In this document: positions 45,504-53,636 of the stretch, one piece after another
Position numbering within the stretch: the first letter of the stretch is position 1
How the letters are laid out: each line of letters begins with the position of its first letter
NCBI GenBank assembly: GCA_002319795.1
Contig: DCFU01000028.1
Coordinates: 48,832-112,831 of the forward strand
DNA: 64,000 nt
Direction of reading: 5' to 3'
Source of the DNA: Megamonas sp. UBA1796
GTDB taxonomy: Bacteria; Bacillota; Negativicutes; Selenomonadales; Selenomonadaceae
Translations under genes and position numbers: made by a program
The notes under the pieces: model-generated
Database searches by the model: none
The model's input: only the letters and a program-made list of their open reading frames with translations
What the model was told of the DNA's origin: nothing

Positions 45504-46736
45504 GTGATTGATAAAAAAATGCAGGATAATTCTGGCTGGAAGAAGTCTATTTTTCTTTTGGCTTTTTGTATCGCTGGGACATCAGCAAGTTATACGATGC
45601 TGGTGCCCTTTTTGCCGCTCTATCTTTTGGAGCTTGGTGCTCCGCAGGATAATGTCGCACTTTATTCGGGAGCAGTATTTTCAGTGACTTTTCTGGTAGC
45701 TGCTATCATGGCTCCTATCTGGGGAAAGATGGCAGATAAGAGTGGAAAGCGTCCTATGGCAATTCGGGCTTGTGTAGGTCTGACGCTGGCTTATTTTTTA
45801 GGCGGGATTGTGACATCGCCTTTGCAGCTTTTTGGTATGCGCATCATACAAGGCTTTGCCAATGGATTCTTTCCGGTTGTGCTTGCGATTGCTTCTGTCA
45901 GTGCGCCAAGCAATAAGCTGGGCTATGCGCTGGGGATTGTACAGACCGGACAGATTGTCGGAACGGTTCTTGGACCGCTTATCGGAGGTATCATAGCTGA
46001 GCTGGTAGGCATGCGCATGTCTTTTTTTGTGGCAAGTGGTTTTTTGCTGCTGGTTACCCTGATGGTGTTTTTTTTAGTCAAGGAGCCAGTAACGGCTGTT
46101 CAGACAGCAGACAAAGAAAAGGCGTCTGCTGAAAGCAGTATACTTGATGATTTCCGGTATGCTGCGCATAACCGTCTGCTTGTGGGAATGCTGTTCTTGT
46201 CATTTATTATTAGTTTGGCGAATATGGTCTTGCAGCCGGTCATAAGCCTTTATGTTGCGGAGCTGCAGCATAGCATGGATAATGTAGCATTTACGTCAGG
46301 ACTGGTATTCAGCCTGGGAGGGATTGCCGGTGTTTTGTCCACGACGCTTTGGGGAGCACTGGGGCAGAGAAGAGGATATTTTCTAGTGATGTTCCTGGCA
46401 TTTTGCGGTGCGGGCATTTTCAACTTTCTGCAATATTTCATGTCCGGGATTCTTGGTTTTGCTGTATGCCAGTTCTTGTTCGGTTTATTTTTTGTAGGGG
46501 CCAATCCAGCTGTGAGTGCTACTTTGGTACGTGCTACGGATGCTGGTTTCCGCGGCAGGGCATTTGGGCTGGCGACCACAGCGAACCAGGCTGGTGGTAT
46601 GACCGGGCCTCTGTTGGGGAGCTTTATTGGCACATTGTTGGGTATAAAATATGTGTTTTTAGTCACAGGTTCTCTTTTGGTTCTGATTGGCGTAGTGCTT
46701 TGGTATAGATGCGTACGCAGGAAAACTGTGCAATAA
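45504..46736 (+). CDS. MFS family exporter (multidrug-type)
   Basis: The 410-residue protein has 12 predicted helices and the drug:H+ antiporter signature: APIWGKMADKSGKRPMAIRA between helices 2 and 3 (motif A), GQIVGTVLGPLIGGII in helix 5 (motif C), and a central loop near residues 195-220. The set resembles MdtG/tetracycline-type exporters; the substrate is unknown. It starts at GTG 45504 or ATG 45519; neither has a strong ribosome site in the usual place. It is a single-gene unit with its own promoter and terminator. Confidence 0.9.
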   Translation: MIDKKMQDNSGWKKSIFLLAFCIAGTSASYTMLVPFLPLYLLELGAPQDNVALYSGAVFSVTFLVAAIMAPIWGKMADKSGKRPMAIRACVGLTLAYFLGGIVTSPLQLFGMRIIQGFANGFFPVVLAIASVSAPSNKLGYALGIVQTGQIVGTVLGPLIGGIIAELVGMRMSFFVASGFLLLVTLMVFFLVKEPVTAVQTADKEKASAESSILDDFRYAAHNRLLVGMLFLSFIISLANMVLQPVISLYVAELQHSMDNVAFTSGLVFSLGGIAGVLSTTLWGALGQRRGYFLVMFLAFCGAGIFNFLQYFMSGILGFAVCQFLFGLFFVGANPAVSATLVRATDAGFRGRAFGLATTANQAGGMTGPLLGSFIGTLLGIKYVFLVTGSLLVLIGVVLWYRCVRRKTVQ

Positions 46737-46775
46737 AAAATGGCAGGAGGTATTGTGTGCCTCCTGTCATTTTTT
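46735..46775. terminator. Bidirectional intrinsic terminator between the MFS gene and lgt
   Basis: AAAAAATGGCAGGAGG pairs with CCTCCTGTCATTTTTT (16 bp, one G-T pair, 9-base loop). The stem overlaps the stop codons of both convergent genes. Confidence 0.92.
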
Positions 46776-47598
46776 ATTTGCGTCTGCGCCGGTTAGTTAA
46801 TAGCGGTTTTTGTTTTTCAACAGGAGCTGGCGAAGGCTTGCGGATACCGAGCCAGATAAAAGCAGCAAGTGCAAGTGTAAAAGCGCAGATGCTTGTCATT
46901 TGTGCGGATTTAAAGATGCCGAGCACCAGATTGGTATAGTCCCCACGCAGATATTCTAAAAAGAAGCGTGCGAGAGAATACAGCATGATATAAAGAGCAA
47001 AACATTGTCCTTTGGCATGCTTTTGAGAGCGGAAGATAAGGAGCAGGGCAAAGATGACGATATCAAGCTGGCCCTCCCAGATTTCTGCAGGCCATAAGGG
47101 CTGGTCGCCGTAAGTATGATAGGCAAGTGTTGTAGGCGGATAAAGTATTCCAAAGCTGTTTCCGGTTGGCGCGCCAAAGGCGTCGCCATTCAACAGATTT
47201 GCGCAGCGGCCCAGGGCTTGTCCGAGGATAATCGCTGGGGCAATAATGTCCGCGAGAGCCCAGGTATCGATGTGGTAGTGTTTCGTATAAATGATGCCGA
47301 CGATAACGCCAAGGAGAATTCCTCCCTGGATAGCCATACCACCTTGCCAGACGTTGAAGAGTTCTGTGATATGGTCGTGGTAATAACCCCAGTCGAAAAA
47401 AAATACATCCCAAAGACGTGCACCGAGGATGCCGCCTACGCCACAGTAGATGCCAATATCGACAATATGGCTGTGCCAGCGGCCGTCCTGTTTGGCCAGG
47501 AAATAAGCGACACCGGTCGCAAGGACGATACTGAGGCTGAGCACGAGCCCGTAAGCGCGTATAGGGAAGTCACCGATGAAAAATAAATACTGATGCAT
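46774..47598 (-). CDS. lgt: Prolipoprotein diacylglyceryl transferase Lgt
   Basis: Lgt moves diacylglycerol from phosphatidylglycerol to the lipobox cysteine of lipoproteins. The 274-residue protein has seven or so helices and the signature LGQALGRCANLLNGDAFG, with the essential Arg (131) and Asn (134). The residue matching E. coli His103 is Gln here (WQGGMAIQGG, residue 91). The C-terminus is basic (LLTNRRRRK). It would modify the cyclophilin lipoprotein encoded at 17427. It is transcribed alone, divergent from ileS. Confidence 0.94.
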   Translation of the reverse strand: MHQYLFFIGDFPIRAYGLVLSLSIVLATGVAYFLAKQDGRWHSHIVDIGIYCGVGGILGARLWDVFFFDWGYYHDHITELFNVWQGGMAIQGGILLGVIVGIIYTKHYHIDTWALADIIAPAIILGQALGRCANLLNGDAFGAPTGNSFGILYPPTTLAYHTYGDQPLWPAEIWEGQLDIVIFALLLIFRSQKHAKGQCFALYIMLYSLARFFLEYLRGDYTNLVLGIFKSAQMTSICAFTLALAAFIWLGIRKPSPAPVEKQKPLLTNRRRRK

Positions 47599-47690
47599 AA
47601 AAAAACCCCCTTGAACAATCCTTTTTATTATAAAACAGGAATGTGAAAAGGAGAAGAAATTTATTTGAATTTTGTATCTGTGTGTGATAG

Positions 47691-47696
47691 TATAAT
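47691..47696 (+). promoter_or_regulatory. -10 box of the ileS promoter
   Basis: TATAAT lies 35 bases before the T-box leader. The matching -35 is not clear: TTGAAT at 47665 would leave a 20-base spacer. Confidence 0.5.
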
Positions 47697-47730
47697 AGAG
47701 AAATTCAATATGTGTAAAAATGTAATGATG

Positions 47731-47950
47731 AAGAGAGTAGGCAAGAGGAAAAAGATACAGCGAGTCGGCGGCAGTGCGAGCCCGGCATGAGTAGCCTCCT
47801 GTTGAAGATCGCTTTGGAGCAGCAGACTGAAAGCTTGCGAGTAAGTTGTGCCGGTATTCACCGTTAAAGGAATAGCATATGCTGGTATGTGAAATGGGTG
47901 GTAAATGATAGTGGAGCTCTCGTCCTGTTTTGGATGGGGGCTTTTTATTT
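47731..47950 (+). promoter_or_regulatory. T-box riboswitch (isoleucine) controlling ileS
   Basis: The 408-base gap before ileS is filled by a T-box leader. AAGAGAGTAGG opens stem I, GCGAGTCGGCGGCAGTGCGAGC matches the apical region, and the specifier is probably ATC (47808-47810, Ile) on the 3' side of stem I. GGGTGGTA (47896-47903) is the T-box core whose TGGT can pair with the ACCA end of uncharged tRNA. The terminator is an 11-bp stem, AGCTCTCGTCC/GGATGGGGGCT, with TTTTTATTTT (47915-47950). Uncharged tRNA-Ile would favour read-through. Confidence 0.88.
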
Positions 47951-48006
47951 TGTCAGGGACTCTTCTCGTATGTCCGGCTGAGTTTTATATTTAGGAGGGA
48001 ATTTGT

Positions 48007-51000
48007 TTGTATAGTAAAGTGAATACGAATCTGGACTTTGTCCAGAGAGAAAGACAAGTTGAGAAATTTTGGAAGGAAAATAATATCGCGCAAAAGACCA
48101 TTGACCAGCGCGAGGGCTGTGATACCTTTACTTTTTATGACGGACCGCCCACAGCTAATGGCAAGCCGCATATCGGACATGTGCTTACCCGTGTAATCAA
48201 GGATCTGCTGCCACGTTATCAGTCCATGAAAGGGAAAAATGTTCTGAGGAAAGCCGGATGGGATACACATGGTTTGCCAGTGGAGCTCGAGGTGGAAAAG
48301 CAACTGGGACTTGATGGCAAAGACCAGATTGAAAAATATGGCATAGAACCGTTTATTAAACAATGCCGTGAGTCTGTATGGAAATATAAGGGTATGTGGG
48401 AGCAATTCTCAGATGTTGTGGGTTTTTGGGCTGATATGGAGCACCCATATATAACGTATGAGAATTATTTTATTGAATCGGAATGGTGGGCACTTAAGGA
48501 AATTTGGGAAAAAGGATTGCTTTATAAGGGCTATAAGGTCGTTCCATATTGCCCGCGTTGCGGTACGCCGCTTTCTTCACATGAGGTGGCGCAGGGCTAC
48601 AAAGATGTCAAGGAACGTTCTGCTATGGTGAAGTTTAAGGTCAGAGGTGAGGATGCCTATTTCCTTGCATGGACGACGACGCCCTGGACGCTGCCTTCAA
48701 ATCTTGCACTTTGCGTGAATCCGGAAATTGATTATGTGAAGCTTCGGGCGGAGGATACGGTTTATTATATGGCGGAAGCTTTGGTAGACCGTGTATTTGA
48801 AGCAGATACGGAAAGGGAAATTCTGGAGAGATTTAAAGGAAAAGAACTTGAATATCGTGAATATGAGCCGCTTTACCCATATGCTGTCGATAAAATAAAT
48901 AAAAAGGCTTTTTTTGTAACCTGTGATGCCTATGTAACCACGACGGATGGTACGGGTATCGTTCATATGGCTCCTGCCTTTGGTGAGGAGGACTCGCGTG
49001 TCTGCAAAAAATATGATCTGCCGTTTGTGCAGTTCGTTGACGGGCGGGGCTGCATGACGAAGGATACGGATTGGGCGGGTGTTTTTGTAAAGGATGCCGA
49101 CCCGCTCATACTCAAGGATTTAAAGACCAAAGGGCTTCTGTTCAAGGCACCTGTTTTTGAGCACAGTTATCCACATTGCTGGCGCTGCGATACGCCGCTT
49201 ATTTATTATGCGCGTGAGTCTTGGTTTATCAAGATGACTGCAGTCCGTGACGAACTGATCCAGAACAATAATACGGTTAACTGGATTCCGGAAAGTATTG
49301 GTAAGGGACGTTTCGGCGACTGGATTGAACATGTGCAGGATTGGGGGATCAGCCGCAACCGTTATTGGGGTACACCGCTTAATATCTGGGAATGTACGTG
49401 TGGCCACCAGCATGCTGTCGGTTCAATCGAGGAGCTCAGGTCTATGTCCGATAACTGCCCGGAAAACATTGAACTGCATCGTCCGTTCATCGACGAGGTT
49501 ACAATCAAGTGTCCGGTGTGTGGAAAGGAAATGCATCGTGTTCCAGAGGTGATTGACTGCTGGTTTGATTCAGGTTCGATGCCGTTCGCTCAGTGGCATT
49601 ACCCGTTTGAGAATAAGGACATTTTTGAGAAACGTTTCCCGGCAGATTTTATCTCTGAAGCTGTGGATCAGACACGCGGCTGGTTTTATTCACTCATTGC
49701 GATTTCTACGCTGCTTTTTCATAAGGCTCCCTATAAGAATGTTATTGTGCTTGGGCATGTACAAGATGAGAACGGCCGTAAGATGAGTAAATCCAAAGGA
49801 AATGCGGTGGATCCGATGGATGCACTCAATAAGCATGGCGCGGATGCGATTCGCTGGTACTTTTATGAGAACAGTGCTCCGTGGCTGCCAAATCGTTTCC
49901 ATGATGGTGCAGTACAGGAAGGGCAGCGTAAGTTCATGGGAACACTTTGGAATACCTATGCGTTTTTTGTGCTTTATGCAAATATTGATGATTTCGATGC
50001 GACGCAATATACGCTGGCATATGATAAGCTTTCTGTCATGGATAAATGGGTGCTTTCCAGGCTGAATACACTTGTCAGGACTGTGGATGAGGATTTAGCT
50101 GGTTATAAGGTAACAGAGGCGGCCAAAGCCTTGCAGAAATTTGTTGATGAGCTCAGCAACTGGTATGTGAGGAGAAGCCGTGAGCGTTTCTGGTCCAAGG
50201 AACTCACACAGGATAAAATTAATGCCTATATGACGCTTTATACAGCACTTGTCACGACAGTAAAGACGGCAGCACCGATGATTCCATTTTTAACAGAAAG
50301 TATTTACCGTAATCTTGTCTGCAGTATTGATAAGGATGCACCGGAAAGTGTACATCTTTGCGATTTTCCTCTTTGCCATGAGGAATATATCGATACGGAA
50401 CTTGAGAAAAACATGGAGCTTGTACTGGAAATTGTCGTATTGGGACGTGCAGGGCGTAATGCAGCGAATATCAAGAACCGGCAGCCAATCGCGAATATGT
50501 ATGTGAAGGCAGAGGGAACACTCAGTGCGTTTTTCCAGGAAATCGTGGAGAATGAGCTCAATGTCAAGAAGGTGACCTTTAAGGAGGATATGGAGGCATA
50601 TCTTACCTACAGTTTCAAACCGCAGTTCAAGGTGCTTGGACCTAAGGCCGGACGCCGGATCGGCGAGATTAAGGCGGCACTCGGGAAAGTTAACGGACAT
50701 GCCGCTAAAGAAGAACTTGATAAAACTGGCAGACTAAAGCTTAACCTGCCATCCGGAGAAATTGAACTTTTGCTGGAAGACGTTGAAATTACCATGGCAC
50801 AGACCGAGGGCTTTATGGCCCAGCGCTACAATGGAGTAACAGTAGCACTTGAAACAACCTTGTCTGAGGAGCTTATTGAAGAAGGATTTGTACGTGAGAT
50901 CATCAGTAAACTGCAGACGATGCGCAAGGAAAATGGCTTTGAGGTTATGGACCATATCACGGTATATGTGCAGGGAAATGATAAACTTGCTGCACTTATG

Positions 51001-51123
51001 CAACATAATGAGAGTACAATTTGTGCTGTTGTCCTGGCAGATAAAGTGGAATACAGCAAAACTGCAGGTTTCGTGAAGGAATGGGATATTAACGGTGAGA
51101 AGGTTACACTTGCAGTGCAATAA
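48007..51123 (+). CDS. ileS: Isoleucyl-tRNA synthetase
   Basis: IleS charges tRNA-Ile and edits valine. It has 1038 residues with HIGH at about 55-58 (PPTANGKPHIGHV), KMSKS at about 592-596, an editing insert (LAWTTTPWTLPSNLAL) and the long C-terminal anticodon-binding part. Length and the GWDTHGLPVELEVEKQLG block fit the eukaryote-like IleS2 class rather than the shorter type of about 930 residues; IleS2 enzymes are often little affected by mupirocin. The TTG start is fixed by AGGAGGG 8 bases upstream. It is regulated by the T-box leader. Confidence 0.96.
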   Translation: MYSKVNTNLDFVQRERQVEKFWKENNIAQKTIDQREGCDTFTFYDGPPTANGKPHIGHVLTRVIKDLLPRYQSMKGKNVLRKAGWDTHGLPVELEVEKQLGLDGKDQIEKYGIEPFIKQCRESVWKYKGMWEQFSDVVGFWADMEHPYITYENYFIESEWWALKEIWEKGLLYKGYKVVPYCPRCGTPLSSHEVAQGYKDVKERSAMVKFKVRGEDAYFLAWTTTPWTLPSNLALCVNPEIDYVKLRAEDTVYYMAEALVDRVFEADTEREILERFKGKELEYREYEPLYPYAVDKINKKAFFVTCDAYVTTTDGTGIVHMAPAFGEEDSRVCKKYDLPFVQFVDGRGCMTKDTDWAGVFVKDADPLILKDLKTKGLLFKAPVFEHSYPHCWRCDTPLIYYARESWFIKMTAVRDELIQNNNTVNWIPESIGKGRFGDWIEHVQDWGISRNRYWGTPLNIWECTCGHQHAVGSIEELRSMSDNCPENIELHRPFIDEVTIKCPVCGKEMHRVPEVIDCWFDSGSMPFAQWHYPFENKDIFEKRFPADFISEAVDQTRGWFYSLIAISTLLFHKAPYKNVIVLGHVQDENGRKMSKSKGNAVDPMDALNKHGADAIRWYFYENSAPWLPNRFHDGAVQEGQRKFMGTLWNTYAFFVLYANIDDFDATQYTLAYDKLSVMDKWVLSRLNTLVRTVDEDLAGYKVTEAAKALQKFVDELSNWYVRRSRERFWSKELTQDKINAYMTLYTALVTTVKTAAPMIPFLTESIYRNLVCSIDKDAPESVHLCDFPLCHEEYIDTELEKNMELVLEIVVLGRAGRNAANIKNRQPIANMYVKAEGTLSAFFQEIVENELNVKKVTFKEDMEAYLTYSFKPQFKVLGPKAGRRIGEIKAALGKVNGHAAKEELDKTGRLKLNLPSGEIELLLEDVEITMAQTEGFMAQRYNGVTVALETTLSEELIEEGFVREIISKLQTMRKENGFEVMDHITVYVQGNDKLAALMQHNESTICAVVLADKVEYSKTAGFVKEWDINGEKVTLAVQ

Positions 51124-51128
51124 ATGCT

Positions 51129-51157
51129 TTTTGTTTATGAACTACATGTGCTATAAT
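51129..51157 (+). promoter_or_regulatory. Promoter of the CsoR/RcnR-type repressor
   Basis: An extended -10 (TGC TATAAT, TATAAT at 51152-51157) stands 17 bases after a weak TTTTGT. The promoter lies just after the ileS stop and no terminator is seen between, so both promoters may feed the gene. Confidence 0.5.
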
Positions 51158-51196
51158 GATAGGAATTCGTAGTTGTTCAGTAATAGGAGTGTGTTT

Positions 51197-51544
51197 ATGG
51201 ATAAAAAGCATGAACATATTATGCCGGACGGAACCGTTATTTCGCATATGCATGAAGAAAAATCTGCACATGTGCATACACATACGCACACGCAGACAAA
51301 AGCTGTACTGAACCGTATGTCCAGACTTATCGGACATTTGGAGTCTATTAGGAAAATGGTAGAGTCCGGCAGGGACTGCAGTGAGGTTCTCATTCAGTTA
51401 TCAGCAGTAAACTCGGCTCTGCGGGGCGTGGGAAAGATAATACTCAAGGATCATATCGAGCATTGCATTGTCGATGCAATCCGGGAAGATGACAGGGAAG
51501 CCATAGAAAAGCTGGATAAAGCAATCGATCAGTTTATGCGTTGA
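51197..51544 (+). CDS. CsoR/RcnR/FrmR family repressor with a His-rich N-terminal arm
   Basis: This all-helical DUF156 repressor binds DNA as a tetramer and lets go when it binds metal or another inducer. The 115-residue protein has Cys61, His86 and Cys90 with the 25 and 4 spacing of the copper-sensing CsoR triad. Unusually, the first 35 residues hold about ten histidines (HEH, HMHE, HVHTHTHT), absent from ordinary CsoR. ATG 51197 follows TAGGAG. No metal exporter gene is adjacent, so the target is elsewhere. The metal could be Cu, Ni, Co or Zn. Confidence 0.88.
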   Translation: MDKKHEHIMPDGTVISHMHEEKSAHVHTHTHTQTKAVLNRMSRLIGHLESIRKMVESGRDCSEVLIQLSAVNSALRGVGKIILKDHIEHCIVDAIREDDREAIEKLDKAIDQFMR

Positions 51545-51578
51545 AGAATGTCGGGAGATATTCTTATTGTGGAAAAAA

Positions 51579-51621
51579 CAGCACCTCATATGCGGTGGGG
51601 GAACCGCTATATGAGATGCTG
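51579..51621 (-). terminator. Large hairpin, probable terminator on the minus strand
   Basis: Arms CAGCACCTCATATGCGGT and ACCGCTATATGAGATGCTG pair with one mismatch and one bulge around GGGGG. On the minus strand TGTTTTTTCC follows, so it can end the deacetylase transcript; the plus strand has no T run here. Confidence 0.6.
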
Positions 51622-51643
51622 CCCAGGATGGAATTACTGTAAT

Positions 51644-51700
51644 AAGAAATGCGGACTGTTCATAGCTTTATGAGCAGTCCGCATTTCTTCGCATTTTTTA
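51644..51700. terminator. Hairpin terminator between the CsoR and deacetylase genes
   Basis: AAGAAATGCGGACTG pairs perfectly with CAGTCCGCATTTCTT, with an inner TCATA/TATGA helix. On the plus strand CGCATTTTTT follows, so it ends the CsoR-type transcript. Confidence 0.8.
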
Positions 51701-52543
51701 TGGAAGGATTATAAATGCAGCAAGTCCTGGATGTATATTTCGGATCATATAGGTACGGATGTGATTCAGGACAGACAGCACTGGAACACAGTTCAAACGG
51801 AGTTTAAACCGCAGCAATGTATGTGAATTGCCGCCAAAAATAGGTATACGGTCCAAAGCATACATTTGTGCGCCGGGTTTATTGGCACCATATTGTACGG
51901 TAAAGGCAGCCCGATATCCGGCGTCCTTTACAAGAGCAATCGTTTCATCATCATAGGAACCGCAAGGATAGGCCAGGAAGTCAACCTTCTTTTTCAGATG
52001 CCATTCAATAGCTTTTTTTGAGTCTGTCAGCTGATGCAGAGTTTCTGTGGCTGAGCCTGTTTTGCTAAGTTCGACATGGCTTAAGGTATGGCTTTCGAGA
52101 TCAATTTGATTCTCTTGCATTTCCAAGGCTTTGTCCCAGGTGAGATAGTTTGGGTATACACTAACATAGTCCGTAATAAGAAAAATGGTTGCTTTCATAT
52201 TATACCTTTTCAGGATGGGAAAGGCGTTGTTGTAATTATCCAGATAACCATCATCGAAGGTAATCAGTACGGGCTTCTCCGGAAGAGCAGCATTGTTTTC
52301 AAGAGCGTCGGCCAGTTCTGATGGGGTGATTGTATGATAGCCATTTTTAGCAAGATATTTCATCTGTGCTTCAAATTGTGTTGTAGTTACGGTTAAAGCG
52401 TTATGAGCAGAATCGTTGATTTGATGATAATTAAGTACTGGTATCCCTTGATAATAGGGAATTGCAGCAAGTAATAAGCTGATGCATAATAAGATGGATA
52501 CTACTATCAGGCCCAAGATGAATTTTTTCATATTAAATCGCAA
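51698..52543 (-). CDS. Polysaccharide deacetylase family protein, membrane-anchored
   Basis: This 281-residue member of carbohydrate esterase family 4 (NodB homology) probably removes acetyl groups from peptidoglycan or another glycan outside the cell. An N-terminal basic residue pair and one hydrophobic helix (about 8-28) form an anchor or signal. The catalytic domain has VLNYHQINDSAHN, the metal aspartates in LITFDDGYLDNYNNAFPIL, and the histidines in ESHTLSHVELS, then FLAYPCGSYDDETI. The start is TTG 52543 behind AAAGGACGTG; an ATG 12 bases in is possible. Confidence 0.9.
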   Translation of the reverse strand: MRFNMKKFILGLIVVSILLCISLLLAAIPYYQGIPVLNYHQINDSAHNALTVTTTQFEAQMKYLAKNGYHTITPSELADALENNAALPEKPVLITFDDGYLDNYNNAFPILKRYNMKATIFLITDYVSVYPNYLTWDKALEMQENQIDLESHTLSHVELSKTGSATETLHQLTDSKKAIEWHLKKKVDFLAYPCGSYDDETIALVKDAGYRAAFTVQYGANKPGAQMYALDRIPIFGGNSHTLLRFKLRLNCVPVLSVLNHIRTYMIRNIHPGLAAFIILP

Positions 52544-52679
52544 AAATAAACACGTCCTTTGAATTACAGGCTTTTTCGGAGTTGCTTCAAGACAGGAGCA
52601 AAAAGACTACATTCGCTAATATATAGCAAAGACGCTGTGCTGTCAAGCCGTGGAGCAAGTACAGAAAAGGAATTTGCAG

Positions 52680-52707
52680 TAGACAAAAATTTTTTTCGTC
52701 CTATAAT
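52680..52707 (+). promoter_or_regulatory. Promoter of map
   Basis: TAGACA (52680-52685) and TATAAT (52702-52707) are 16 bases apart, about 33 bases before the map start. Confidence 0.6.
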
Positions 52708-52739
52708 GAATATAGATGATTGTGAGGGAGTAATTGAAA

Positions 52740-53612
52740 ATGACAAGAAATGATTTATGTTGGTGTGGAAGCGGCAAAAAATATAAAAAGTGTCATCTCG
52801 CTTTTGATGAACGTCTGAATGCTATAAAATTGGATATTTTTAAAGGGCAGGTGCGTCCGTCTAAAAAAATAATCAATAATGAAGAGGAAATTGAGGAAAT
52901 CCGTCAGAGTGGTACCATCAATGATGGTGCACTGAATACCGTGGCGGATATGATACGTCCGGGAATCGATACACTGACACTTAACGATGCGGCGCATGAA
53001 TATATTGTGCAGCATGGTGGAATTCCGGCTTGCCTGGACTATGAGGGGTATCCTAAAAGCATTTGTATTTCCATCAATGAAGTGGTTTGCCATGGTATAC
53101 CATCAAAAAAGACAATACTCAAGGAAGGAGATATTGTTAATGTCGATATCACTACCATCTTTCATGGCTATTATGCGGATGCTTCGCGTATGTTTATGAT
53201 AGGGGAAGTGTCTCCAGCGGCAGAACACCTTGTACGCATAGCAAAAGAGTGTATGGAACTCGGAATCGAGGCCGTACGTCCCTGGCATTTCCTGGGCGAT
53301 ATTGGTGCGGCGGTGGAAGCACATGCACACAAACATGGATATTCGGTCGTTACACAGCTGGGCGGACACGGTGTGGGGAAGTCTTTCCATGAAGAACCTT
53401 TTGTGCCGCATGTGGGTGAAGTTGATACGGGTATGTTGCTTGTGCCGGGTATGGTGCTTACAGTCGAGCCGATGATCAATGCAGGAAAATATAAGGTCGT
53501 GACGGATAAAAATGATGGCTGGACGGTTACGACGAAGGATAAATCGTGGTCAGCACAATGGGAAAAAACTATTTTGGTTACAGAAACAGGGACAGAAATC
53601 ATGTCCAGTTGA
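52740..53612 (+). CDS. map: Type I methionine aminopeptidase with N-terminal SEC-C zinc motif
   Basis: Map removes the initiator methionine from nascent proteins. The 290-residue protein adds a zinc-binding SEC-C-like motif at residues about 7-20 (CWCGSGKKYKKCH), thought to help ribosome or protein contact, before the usual catalytic domain. Metal ligands are in VNVDITTIFHGYYADASRMF (two Asp), GGHGVGKSFHEEP (His), LTVEPMINAG (Glu) and SAQWEKTILV (Glu). ATG 52740 is 9 bases after GGGAG; the upstream TTG is too close. The helicase gene follows 24 bases later. Confidence 0.95.
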   Translation: MTRNDLCWCGSGKKYKKCHLAFDERLNAIKLDIFKGQVRPSKKIINNEEEIEEIRQSGTINDGALNTVADMIRPGIDTLTLNDAAHEYIVQHGGIPACLDYEGYPKSICISINEVVCHGIPSKKTILKEGDIVNVDITTIFHGYYADASRMFMIGEVSPAAEHLVRIAKECMELGIEAVRPWHFLGDIGAAVEAHAHKHGYSVVTQLGGHGVGKSFHEEPFVPHVGEVDTGMLLVPGMVLTVEPMINAGKYKVVTDKNDGWTVTTKDKSWSAQWEKTILVTETGTEIMSS

Positions 53613-53636
53613 TGTTTATTTTGAGAGGGGTTTGTA

